Below, in pieces: positions 17,617 through 27,909 of a DNA stretch of 64,000 nucleotides. A program made the translations under genes and the position numbers. The first letter of the stretch is position 1; each line of letters starts with the position of its first letter. The notes below the pieces were generated by a model. It did no database searches and was not told the origin of the DNA. It saw only the letters and a list, made by a program, of their open reading frames with translations. The stretch spans positions 7,312,501 through 7,376,500 of the forward strand of contig NZ_CP092183.1 in assembly GCF_023499255.1 (NCBI RefSeq), in the 5' to 3' direction. The stretch comes from Couchioplanes caeruleus (GTDB taxonomy: Bacteria > Actinomycetota > Actinomycetes > Mycobacteriales > Micromonosporaceae).

Positions 17617-18120
17617 GTGACCGTTGACAGCGCTTTGGACCGTACGGATTGGCGGCTTCTCGCGGAGCTGCAGCACAACGGCCGTGCGAGCTACGCCGAC
17701 CTCGCCCGGGCCGTGGCGATGTCGCCGAGCGCGGTCGCGGAGCGGGTGCGCCGGCTGGAGGAGACCGGCGTGATCGCCGGGTACCGGGCGCAGGTCGACC
17801 CGGAAAGCGTCGGCCTGACCGTGATGGCCTTCGTCCGGCTGCGCTACCCCACCGGCAACTACAAGCCGTTCCACGCGCTGCTCGACAGCACCCCGGAGAT
17901 CATCGAGGCGCACCACGTGACGGGCGAGGACTGCTTCGTCCTGAAGGTGCTGTGCCGCTCGATGCGGCACCTCGAGGAGGTCACCGGGCGCATCTCCGGG
18001 CTGGGCTCGGTGACGACCAGCGTGGTCTACTCCAGCCCGCTGCCGGGGCGGGCCGTCTCGTCCGGCGGTCCACAGGCACAGACCGGCGAGACCGCCCCCA
18101 AGCAAACGATGGCAAACTGA
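17617..18120 (+). CDS. Lrp/AsnC family transcriptional regulator
   Basis: 167 residues from GTG 17617. The N-terminal HTH is DRTDWRLLAELQHNGRASYADLARAVAMSPSAVAERVRRLEETGVI in family order; the C-terminal RAM domain has GLTVMAFVRL, a VTGEDCFVLKVL strand and SVTTSVVYSSPLPGR. The family senses amino acids and controls nearby genes. It is divergent from the rhodanese gene, its likely target. The last 20 residues are a variable polar tail. Confidence 0.93.
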   Translation: MTVDSALDRTDWRLLAELQHNGRASYADLARAVAMSPSAVAERVRRLEETGVIAGYRAQVDPESVGLTVMAFVRLRYPTGNYKPFHALLDSTPEIIEAHHVTGEDCFVLKVLCRSMRHLEEVTGRISGLGSVTTSVVYSSPLPGRAVSSGGPQAQTGETAPKQTMAN

Positions 18121-18155
18121 AGCGGTCTGCATCAGATCGCGCGAGCGGAGGAGCC

Positions 18156-18389
18156 GTGGAGGCCAGGTTCATGCTGCTGTCGGACGTGGCGGCCGAGCTG
18201 AACGTGTCCGACTCGCAGGTCTACCACATGGTCCGTAGCGGAGAACTGCCCGCGATCAAGATCGGCGGCCGCGGGCAGTGGCGCGTCGAGCGGGCCAAGC
18301 TGGAGGAATACATCCAGCACAAGTACGCGGAGACCGCATCCTGGGTACGGGAGAACCCGCTGAACGAGCGCGACGCCGACCTCCCCTGA
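18156..18389 (+). CDS. Small excisionase-type HTH protein
   Basis: 77 residues from GTG 18156, with GGAGGAG directly upstream. It has a MerR-like or excisionase-like winged HTH: LLSDVAAELNVSDSQVYHMVRSGELPAIKIGGRGQWRVERAKLEEYI. This domain occurs in BldC-like and AlpA-like proteins; the whole protein is little more than the DNA-binding part. It is conserved across actinobacteria and is not evidence of a phage here, since no integrase is nearby. Confidence 0.88.
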   Translation: MEARFMLLSDVAAELNVSDSQVYHMVRSGELPAIKIGGRGQWRVERAKLEEYIQHKYAETASWVRENPLNERDADLP

Positions 18390-18497
18390 GCCCGGAGTTA
18401 TCCACAGGATCCGAACCTGGCATTGACGGTGCCGTACACCCTCGGAACACTTCTTGCCGTAGGCAAACGAAGGCAAACGCAAGAATTGAGGTGCGGT

Positions 18498-19304
18498 GTG
18501 TCGACGGCGCAGATGACTCGGCAGGACGTGAACCCCGCTATCAGGCTCCGGCGAGCGCCCCACCACGAGCCGCCGTACGACGACGAGCGCGAACCGGACG
18601 ACTGGGCGTCGCCGCATCAGCTGGCCTTCGACCTTGCCCGCCTCCTGCCTGCGACGCGTCGGCCACCCGGGCGGAGCGACTCGGCGGGGCCGTCCGCTCC
18701 CGCCCGGCCGGCCGTTCCGGCTGGGGGCGGCGATCAGGCGGCTGGTTCAGCTGGGGCGAGCGCCCGGGCGGCGGGCTCAGCGGGCGGGACTGCTCCGGCG
18801 GCGGGATCGGGTGCGAAGGCCGCTCGGACGGCCGACTCAGCCGGCGTCACCGCCCGGGCGGCGGGCTCAGCCCAAGTCACCGCCGAGGCTGCTGGGGGCA
18901 CTGCGCGGCCGGCGGTCCCGGCCACGGGTCTCGCGGCGGGGGTGTCACCGGACGCGCGCCTTGCGGTCCGAAGGTTCGTCGGCTCGTGCATCGAGGTGCT
19001 GAACGGCTACCGCCCGGCGGCGCACCTCCGCAGACTCGCCCAGCCCCGTGAAGCGGCGGCGGTCGTCGCACAGGGCGTCACAGCCGCCCACCGTGTGGCC
19101 GAGGCGCGCCGCGGCACCGGACGGCCCTCCCGCTCCCATCGCCCCGCCCCCGCGGCCGTGGTCAAGGTGAGCCTGTGTGAGCCGCGGCCGGGGGCGGTCG
19201 AGGCGGCGGCGGTCCTGGTCATCGGCGACCGGTCCTGGGCGCTGGCGCTCCGCCTCGAACTTCACGACGACGCATGGCTGGCCACGGTGCTGCGCTTGAT
19301 CTGA
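18498..19304 (+). CDS. Conserved actinobacterial secA-neighbour protein (DUF6459-like)
   Basis: 268 residues from GTG 18498 with GAGGTG upstream. After a short N-terminal part (LRRAPHHEPPYDDEREPDDW) about residues 55-155 are a low-complexity Ala/Gly/Ser linker built from degenerate AGSAG repeats. The C-terminal about 110 residues are conserved-looking: VRRFVGSCIEVLNGYRPAAHLRRLAQP, VVKVSLCEPRPGAVEAAAVLVIGDRSWALALRLE, WLATVLRLI. This fits a family (I recall DUF6459) found beside secA in actinobacteria. Its function is not known. Confidence 0.78.
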   Translation: MSTAQMTRQDVNPAIRLRRAPHHEPPYDDEREPDDWASPHQLAFDLARLLPATRRPPGRSDSAGPSAPARPAVPAGGGDQAAGSAGASARAAGSAGGTAPAAGSGAKAARTADSAGVTARAAGSAQVTAEAAGGTARPAVPATGLAAGVSPDARLAVRRFVGSCIEVLNGYRPAAHLRRLAQPREAAAVVAQGVTAAHRVAEARRGTGRPSRSHRPAPAAVVKVSLCEPRPGAVEAAAVLVIGDRSWALALRLELHDDAWLATVLRLI

Positions 19305-20034
19305 CCAGCCACGCGCTGCGTTCGACCACGACCCTCCATGGCGCTGCGTTGGAACTGGAGCGCCAGGGCGCCGTGTCGGGTCTGACCGGCTGTGCGGCGC
19401 GTTCGGACCTGACCGGCCATGGCGCCGCGTCGGACCTGACCGGTCGCTGCGTTCGGCCTGAGCCGGTCGGAGCGGCCGCGACCACGCCGGGCACCCGGGG
19501 CGTCCGCTGAGCAGTGCAGGCGGCGGCCGTCCTGGGCCTCACCACCCATGGGCTGGGGATGTCGTCCATGTCCGCGAAGAGCCCCTGGGCAGCCGCGAGG
19601 CGCCGGGCGGCTGACGGCGGGCAACGGGCGAGCTGGCGACGGGCTGCCGGCGAGCTGACGGCGGCCAGCGGACAACGGCCGGCTGGCAGCGGGCGGCAGC
19701 CAGCGAACAACCACGAGCTCGCAGTCGGCGGCAGCAAGCGAGCAACGACCGGCGGGCGGCCGGCGGGCAGGCAACCGCGGGCGGGCAGACAACGGACGGG
19801 CAGACAACCGCGGGCGGGCAGACAACGGACGGGCAGACAACCGCGGGCGGGCAGACAACGGACGGGCAGACAACCGCGGGCGGGCAACGGCGGGCGGGCA
19901 GACAACCGCGGGCCGGCGGCCGGGCGAAAACCCGCGGCCCAACAGCCGGGCGGACAAGGGCCGGTCGGCGGGCGGGCAGCGGGCGGTCGGCGGGCGGGCT
20001 TGGGCTCGACCGGCAGCTGCCGTAGTCGCGAAAC
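19305..20034. other. Gene-free repeat-rich gap upstream of the secA terminator
   Basis: I see no gene in this stretch. The first part (19305-19510) has degenerate units around GACCTGACCGG and CATGGCGCC. The second (from about 19600) is dominated by GGCGGGC-rich repeats, including the exact 33-bp array at 19775-19880. The frames that cross it are biased Arg/Gln/Gly or Cys/Leu/Pro strings set by the repeat, not by a protein family. Confidence 0.7.
19775..19880. repeat. 33-bp tandem repeat array (VNTR-like)
   Basis: Three identical contiguous 33-bp units (start 19775, 19808, 19841), each with CCGCGGGCGGGCAGACAACG then GACGGGCAGACAA, and a partial fourth. Units are themselves made of a duplicated GGGCAGACAA. 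There are no unique spacers, so it is not CRISPR. Confidence 0.92.
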
Positions 20035-20074
20035 GGCCCGGCCCCCGCGAAACGTTGTCCGCGGGGGCCGGGCC
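20035..20074 (-). terminator. Terminator downstream of secA
   Basis: A 15-bp perfect stem (GGCCCGGCCCCCGCG and complement) with a 10-nt loop AAACGTTGTC, about 18 bp after the secA stop codon. Confidence 0.85.
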
Positions 20075-20092
20075 GGTTGCTCAGCGTCCGGG

Positions 20093-22990
<2,898 letters not shown>

Positions 22991-23305
22991 GGGTCAACGC
23001 TCCCCTAGACGGTCTGCCGAACCATCGTAGGCGTCTTGTGGCGAAGTCCGTGAGCCGAGGCCCGCAGGAATATCGCAAAGAGGACGAAACAGGGCTGAGA
23101 GTTCGCTGACAGCGGAGCCGCAAAGGTGTGGCAGGGCGGAACGGGAGCGGGGCAGGATGGCGGCGTGCCCGGCCCGGATCCCCTCGTCCCCCCGTTTCGC
23201 CCGCCGCAGACCTGCGGCACCGGCGCGACCCGCCGGGCGTGTCAAGATCCCGCGTCCCGGCGCCGGCCGCCCGGGAAAGACCTCGATCCTCCCGTACGCC
23301 ACGAC

Positions 23306-23860
23306 GTGCGAACCTTCGGCGACGCGCACCCGAGGCTCGAGGCGGGCGCCGTCGCCCTCCGCAAACCCGAGGAGCGGGACGCCGCGGCGATCGCCCGGTG
23401 CCACAACGACCCCGAGGTGGCGCGCTGGTTCGGCGTGGCGCAACCCTGGACCCACGCGGACGCGCTCAGGTATGTCACCGTCGAGGTGCCCGCGTGGTGG
23501 GCCAGAGGCGAAGAAGCCGTATTTGCGGTTGTCGGCCCCGATGACGCGTACCAAGGATCGGTTGATCTCAGAGTGCCCGGCACGGAGCCGGCGGCGGGCG
23601 AGGTGGGTTTCTTCGTCGCGCCGGCGGCGCGCGGACGGGGGTACGCCACGACGGCGCTGACCGCGGCCTGCCGGTGGGGTTTCGAGGCACTCGGGCTGGA
23701 GCGCATCCAGTGGCGTGCCGAGGTGGGCAACGACGCGTCCCGCAGGGTCGCGCAGAAGGCGGGATTCACGATGGAAGGTCTGCTGCGGCGGGCGCTGGTG
23801 ACCGGCGGCACCCGCCGGGACTGCTGGATCGGCTCGCTGCTGAGGGAGGACATGGCGTGA
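23306..23860 (+). CDS. GNAT family N-acetyltransferase
   Basis: 184 residues if the GTG at 23306 is used. It shows the RimJ/RimL-type GNAT fold: AVALRKPEERDAAAIARCHNDPEVARWFG, FFVAPAARGRGYATTAL (the acetyl-CoA Q/RxxGxG/A loop), and NDASRRVAQKAGFTMEGLLRRALVTGG. It probably acetylates a protein N-terminus or a small amine. The start is weak: no ribosome site is seen and an upstream GTG at 23126 stays open, but the added residues are not protein-like. Its stop overlaps the next start, so the two GNAT genes are coupled. Confidence 0.85.
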   Translation: MRTFGDAHPRLEAGAVALRKPEERDAAAIARCHNDPEVARWFGVAQPWTHADALRYVTVEVPAWWARGEEAVFAVVGPDDAYQGSVDLRVPGTEPAAGEVGFFVAPAARGRGYATTALTAACRWGFEALGLERIQWRAEVGNDASRRVAQKAGFTMEGLLRRALVTGGTRRDCWIGSLLREDMA

Positions 23861-24990
23861 TCGCGCCGACGATTCCGGGCGAGGGGATACGCCTGCGCGG
23901 CCTGTGCGCGGACGACCTCGACGACCTCGTCACCGGCTACAACGACCCGGAGATGCGGCGCTGGCTGACGCAGATGCCGGATCCGTTCACCCGCTCCCAG
24001 GCCGAGGAGTACGTGACCGAGCTGGTGCCGGGCCTCTTCGCGGCGGGCGGCGGCTTCTACGCGGTGGCGGATCCCGTGACGGACCGGCTGCTCGGCGGGG
24101 TGGGCATCGACCGGGTCTCCCCGGGCCGCGGCCAGGCGGAGATCGGCTACTGGACCGGCCCGTGGGCCCGCGGCCGCGGCGTCGCCACCGCGGCGGTCCG
24201 CGCGCTCACCGAGCACACCTTCCACACCGGGCTGTCCCGGCTGGAGCTGCTCACCCACTGGGAGAACGTGCCGAGCCAGCGGGTCGCGCTCGCTGCGGGC
24301 TTCCACCGTGAAGGCGTACGCCGCGGAGCGCTGCCCGACCGCAGCGGCCGGCGCGAAGACGTCCTCGCGTACGCCCGCCTCGCCGACGACCCGCCCGGCC
24401 CCACGGACCGGCTGCTGCCCGACCTCCCCGGCGGCGAACTCACCGACGGCGTGGTGACCCTGCGCCCGCTGGTCGCGTCGGACCTCGACTTCTACGCGGA
24501 ACTGCACACGCTCGAGGACGTCGTCGCGACCTCGGTGCCGCCGGTGCCACCCGGCCCGGAGAAGATGCTGCAACGCTGCGCCCGCGCGCAGGCGCACTGG
24601 CTGGCCGGCGACCGCGCGGACCTGGTCATCGTCGACACCGCCACCGGTACGAGCGCCGGAAGCATCGACCTCTACTACCAGGAACCGCCGACCGGGCAGG
24701 CGATGATCGGGTACAGCATGCTGCCGGCGTGGCGAGGACGCGGGTACCCGACGCGGGCGGCGCAGTTGCTGTCGCTGTGGGCGTTCGCGGAGACGGGGAT
24801 CGCCCGGTTGATCGCCGGGGCGCTGCCGACGAATCTGGGGTCGCAGCGGGTGCTGGAGAAGGCCGGGTTCAAGCGTGAGGCCTATCTGCGGTCTCGGCTG
24901 CCTGGTGAGGGCGGGCGGCGCAATGATGATGTGCAGTTCGCTCTGCTGGCGGAGGATCTGCTGGTGGAGGGGGCACGGCTGGACGGGTGA
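23857..24990 (+). CDS. Tandem-domain GNAT N-acetyltransferase
   Basis: 377 residues with two complete GNAT domains. Domain 1 (about 5-170) has IRLRGLCADDLDDLVTGYNDPEM, GPWARGRGVATAAVRALTEH and ENVPSQRVALAAGFHREGV. Domain 2 (about 195-370) has VTLRPLVASDLDFYAELHTLEDV, SMLPAWRGRGYPTRAAQLL and TNLGSQRVLEKAGFKREAYL. Both keep the RGRG acetyl-CoA loop, so both may be active. GTG 23857 overlaps the stop of the single-domain gene (GTGA), suggesting translational coupling and recent duplication. The substrate is unknown. Confidence 0.88.
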   Translation: MIAPTIPGEGIRLRGLCADDLDDLVTGYNDPEMRRWLTQMPDPFTRSQAEEYVTELVPGLFAAGGGFYAVADPVTDRLLGGVGIDRVSPGRGQAEIGYWTGPWARGRGVATAAVRALTEHTFHTGLSRLELLTHWENVPSQRVALAAGFHREGVRRGALPDRSGRREDVLAYARLADDPPGPTDRLLPDLPGGELTDGVVTLRPLVASDLDFYAELHTLEDVVATSVPPVPPGPEKMLQRCARAQAHWLAGDRADLVIVDTATGTSAGSIDLYYQEPPTGQAMIGYSMLPAWRGRGYPTRAAQLLSLWAFAETGIARLIAGALPTNLGSQRVLEKAGFKREAYLRSRLPGEGGRRNDDVQFALLAEDLLVEGARLDG

Positions 24991-25483
24991 GCCGCTCCCG
25001 GCGTGCGGCCCGGCTTCGGCCGTGCGGCCCGGCGGCCTTGTTTCGGCCGTGCGGTCCGCGGACTCAGTTCAGCCAGGCGGCCTTGTTTCGGCCGTGCGGT
25101 CCGGGACTCACTTCGGCCGGGCGGTCCGGCGGCCCTGTTTCGGCCGTGCCGGCGTCGCGGGAAGGGTGCAGGGCGATCGGCATCGCGATCGCCCTGCTGC
25201 GGAGTCGGTGGCCGCCCGTCGGGCGCTGTGGTGCCCGTCCGGTCGGACAGTCTGCCCGGGGACGTGGTGAACCCGGTTGGGCAGTGACGCGTCGGCTTCC
25301 CAGCGACGGCTTCCGGACCCGCCCTGTGCGGCCGGCCCTACGCGTGGTGCGCGGGCCGCGGCGTGGCAGGGCCGGATGCCGCCTGTGTGCGGCCTGGCCG
25401 GCGCCGTCCTTCGCGGCGGCCGGCCGGGCGCCGTCCGGTGCGGTGGTCCGCCGGCCTGTTGCCGCGCGGACCCCGCCCTGCGG
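24991..25483. repeat. Gene-free degenerate repeats between GNAT and hpf
   Basis: No gene is seen. The left half repeats GGCGGCCTTGTTTCGGCCGT with GCGGTCCG, exactly at 25031-25058 and 25076-25103 (45 bp apart), with weaker copies before and after. The right half is GC-rich with many GCCGGCCGG motifs and no exact period. Confidence 0.72.
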
Positions 25484-26104
25484 TCAGGCGGTCGTCTCCA
25501 GGCTGAGGATGCCGTAGTCGTAGCCGCGGCGCCGGTACACGACGCTCGGGCGGCCGCTGTCCTTGTCGTGGAACAGGTAGAAATCGTGTCCGACGAGCTC
25601 CATCTGGAAGAGGGCGTCGTCGACGGTCATCGGGTCCGCGGGGTGTTCCTTCTCGCGCACGATGCGCCACGGCTGGGTGTCGTCGTGTTCGGCGAGGTCG
25701 GTCGCCACGGAGGAGTCCTCGGTCTGCGAGGTCAGGTCCGGCAGGTCCGTCGGGAGCCCTGCGGTGGCCGCGGCCACGGATACCGGCGCGTGCCGCCCGC
25801 GGTGTACGCGGCGGCGGTCGGCGGCACGGCGCAGACGCCCGTCGAGTTTGTTGATGGCGCAGTCCAGGGCGCCGTAGAAATCCTTCGCGCAGGCTTCGGC
25901 CCGGATCACGGGGCCCCGCGTCACGACGGTGATCTCCACTCGCTGGCAGAAGTCCGACTGACGGGGGTTCCGCTCGTGGAAGAGCTCCACGTCGACTCTG
26001 ATCAGCTTCTGGTCGTACCGTTCAACCTTTGCCAGCTTGTCGGCGACATGTTCCCGGTAGTGATCAGGAACCTCTACGTTGCGGCCCTTGACGACAATGT
26101 CCAC
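25484..26104 (-). CDS. hpf: Long-form ribosome hibernation promoting factor
   Basis: 206 residues from GTG 26104 behind GGGAGG. The N-terminal S30AE domain (about 1-100) shows DIVVKGRNVEVPDHYREHVADKL, RVEITVVTRGPVIRAE and DFYGALDCAINKLDGRLRR. After a variable linker the C-terminal dimerisation domain has WRIVREKEHPADPMTVDDALFQMELVGHDFYLF and VVYRRRGYDYGILSLE. Long HPF links two 70S ribosomes into inactive 100S dimers in stationary phase. It corresponds to the gene beside secA1 in mycobacteria. Confidence 0.95.
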   Translation of the reverse strand: MDIVVKGRNVEVPDHYREHVADKLAKVERYDQKLIRVDVELFHERNPRQSDFCQRVEITVVTRGPVIRAEACAKDFYGALDCAINKLDGRLRRAADRRRVHRGRHAPVSVAAATAGLPTDLPDLTSQTEDSSVATDLAEHDDTQPWRIVREKEHPADPMTVDDALFQMELVGHDFYLFHDKDSGRPSVVYRRRGYDYGILSLETTA

Positions 26105-26295
26105 TCGTGACCTCCCCCAACGTTGCACTTCGACGCGGTGTGCTGGTGTCGGCGACGACGGGGATCCCGGAGCGATCCCACGTACGTGACCGAATCGGCT
26201 TACGAGGACGCTCCTTTCCGGTGCGGCGGGTCAGACGATCGACTTCGCTCCGGCGGCTGCGGGTAGGCGGATCGCTTACCCTCGTCACCAGAACG

Positions 26296-27207
26296 CTAAC
26301 CTGCCGACGGCCGCCCGTCACCCCTCGTTCGGGGAACGTGTGCGAGGACTTCCGGCCCTGGCGGCACTCGGAGAGCACTCTCCCGCCCCGCGCGCCCGTG
26401 GTGCCTGCGCAGCCGGGTGGCCGCCAGCACCGCAGCACCCGTGACCTGCATGTCCACCTCCTGGAGCCGTACCGTCACAGCGGCGAGCGTGGCCCCCGTC
26501 GTGACGATGTCGTCCACCACTATCAGAGTGCCCTCCATCGTCGGCCGCCGCCGCGAAACGCGGATCCGAGACCCCCGGATTCGCAGCGAACTCTCAGCCG
26601 CCGCCGCCCGTGCGGCCACGTTCAGTGACGCAGAGTCCGGACGCGGCAACGCCCGCAACGGCTGCCGGACGGCAGCCTCCCACCCGGCGGCCCGCAACCG
26701 CCGCACGGCATGTCCGGCCAACCGCGCCATATGATCCCCACCCCGCTCCCGCGCCGCGCTCACGGTCGACGGCACGGGCACCACAATCAGGGGTACGCGC
26801 AGAGCACGCGCATCACCTGATCGAGTGACACCCCAGCCGCTCCCCCGAACGGCCGCCTCGACGACGGCCCGCGCGAGCAACCCGCCAAGAGGCCCGGCCA
26901 ATCGATGCCGCCCCCGCTCCTTGTACGCCAGCAACGCACCCCGAAGCGCCCCGGAGTAAGGCCCTACAGCAGTGCACGCCGGCATCCCGGGCGGCGGCGG
27001 ATCGGGCGCGGTCGCGTACGGACGCAGCGCCTCCAACTCAGCGACACAGGCGGCACAGACACCGAAACGCAACGGAACCCGTTCCCCGCCACAGCCGGCA
27101 CACGCGGCAGGAAGGACGAGGTCGGCCAGGTCGGCACCCAGCGCGGCAAGTCGGGCCGCGAGGGTGGGGCTCGGCGGTGTTGAAGCGGCTTGGGATCGCT
27201 CGTTCAC
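26296..27207 (-). CDS. ComF family phosphoribosyltransferase-like protein
   Basis: 303 residues from GTG 27207, with GGAGGTG five bases upstream. The N-terminus has a zinc-finger-like pair of CxxC motifs (CAGCGGERVPLRFGVCAAC). The middle has YKERGRHRLAGPLGGLLA and PVPSTVSAARERGGDHMARLA; the C-terminal part has the PRPP-binding loop TLIVVDDIVTTGATLAAV. The family includes competence protein ComFC; in actinobacteria a DNA-uptake role is not shown. The C-terminal 50 residues are Arg-rich and less conserved. Confidence 0.9.
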   Translation of the reverse strand: MNERSQAASTPPSPTLAARLAALGADLADLVLPAACAGCGGERVPLRFGVCAACVAELEALRPYATAPDPPPPGMPACTAVGPYSGALRGALLAYKERGRHRLAGPLGGLLARAVVEAAVRGSGWGVTRSGDARALRVPLIVVPVPSTVSAARERGGDHMARLAGHAVRRLRAAGWEAAVRQPLRALPRPDSASLNVAARAAAAESSLRIRGSRIRVSRRRPTMEGTLIVVDDIVTTGATLAAVTVRLQEVDMQVTGAAVLAATRLRRHHGRAGRESALRVPPGPEVLAHVPRTRGDGRPSAG

Positions 27208-27909
27208 AGGTTCACCTCCAGTACGCCACCTCAGTGGCCCGAAGTTCGTCTCGGCGCAGTCATGCCAACGCGCGCCTCGACAGCGGAAGCTCAGCCGGCG
27301 CGGCCAGCCCAGCGGTCGCAGGCCCGACCCGGCGGGCCCGGGCGTGGCCACCACGGCCCTGCGGCCACCGGCCGAGCGGACGCGGCCGAGCGGACGCGGC
27401 CCGGCCCGGCCCGGCCAACCGAACCCGCACGGCCAGCCCATCCCAGCGCCGAGCCGGCACAGCCCAGATCAGCCCAACCGACGCGGCCAGCCCAGCCCAG
27501 CTCGGCCAGCCCAGCCCAGCGCGGCCAGCCCAGCCCAACGCAGCCAGGCCAGCCCAACGCAGCCAGCCCAACCAGCGGCCAGCCCAGCCCAGCGCGGCCA
27601 GCCGAGCCGGGAACAGCACAGCTCACCCAGCGGACCAGCCCGGCCAACACGGCCAGTCCCAGCCCAGCCGGCACAGCAGCCGAGCCAACCCGGCCAGCCA
27701 GTCGGCCCAGCGGTCGCAGGCCCGACCCAGCAGGCCCAGACGTAACCAACACGACCCAGCGTGCGCAGGCCCAGCGAGCGCCGGGCCAACGGGCGCAATC
27801 CCAGCGGGCGCAGCACAGCCAAGCGGACCGCCGCGAAGCACAGCAGCCCAGCCCAACGCCGGTCACCCAGCCCATACCGAGCCGCGAGAGGCCGGCCGCG
27901 CCCGTCGGG
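27208..27909. repeat. 702-bp gene-free spacer of CCCAGC-type repeats between comF and lpqB
   Basis: No gene is supported. The plus strand is filled with short degenerate repeats around CCAGCCCAGC, CGCGGCCAGCCCAG and CAACGCAGCCAG. The minus strand, which is the transcribed strand for the flanking genes, is correspondingly GGGCTGGGCTGG-rich. Frames through it give Gly/Trp/Ala/Leu or Pro/Ala/Gln/Ser strings that simply follow the repeat. Confidence 0.75.

Noticed and set aside
18156..18389. Prophage excisionase
   Set aside because: There is no integrase, phage structural gene or attachment repeat nearby, and similar small HTH proteins are conserved chromosomal genes in actinobacteria.
19775..19880. 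CRISPR array
   Set aside because: Units are contiguous with no unique spacers, and no cas genes are near.
27291..27875. Gly/Trp/Ala/Leu-rich frame on the minus strand in the comF-lpqB spacer
   Set aside because: The sequence is a direct translation of GGGCTGGGC repeats, with three equally open frames and no start signal.
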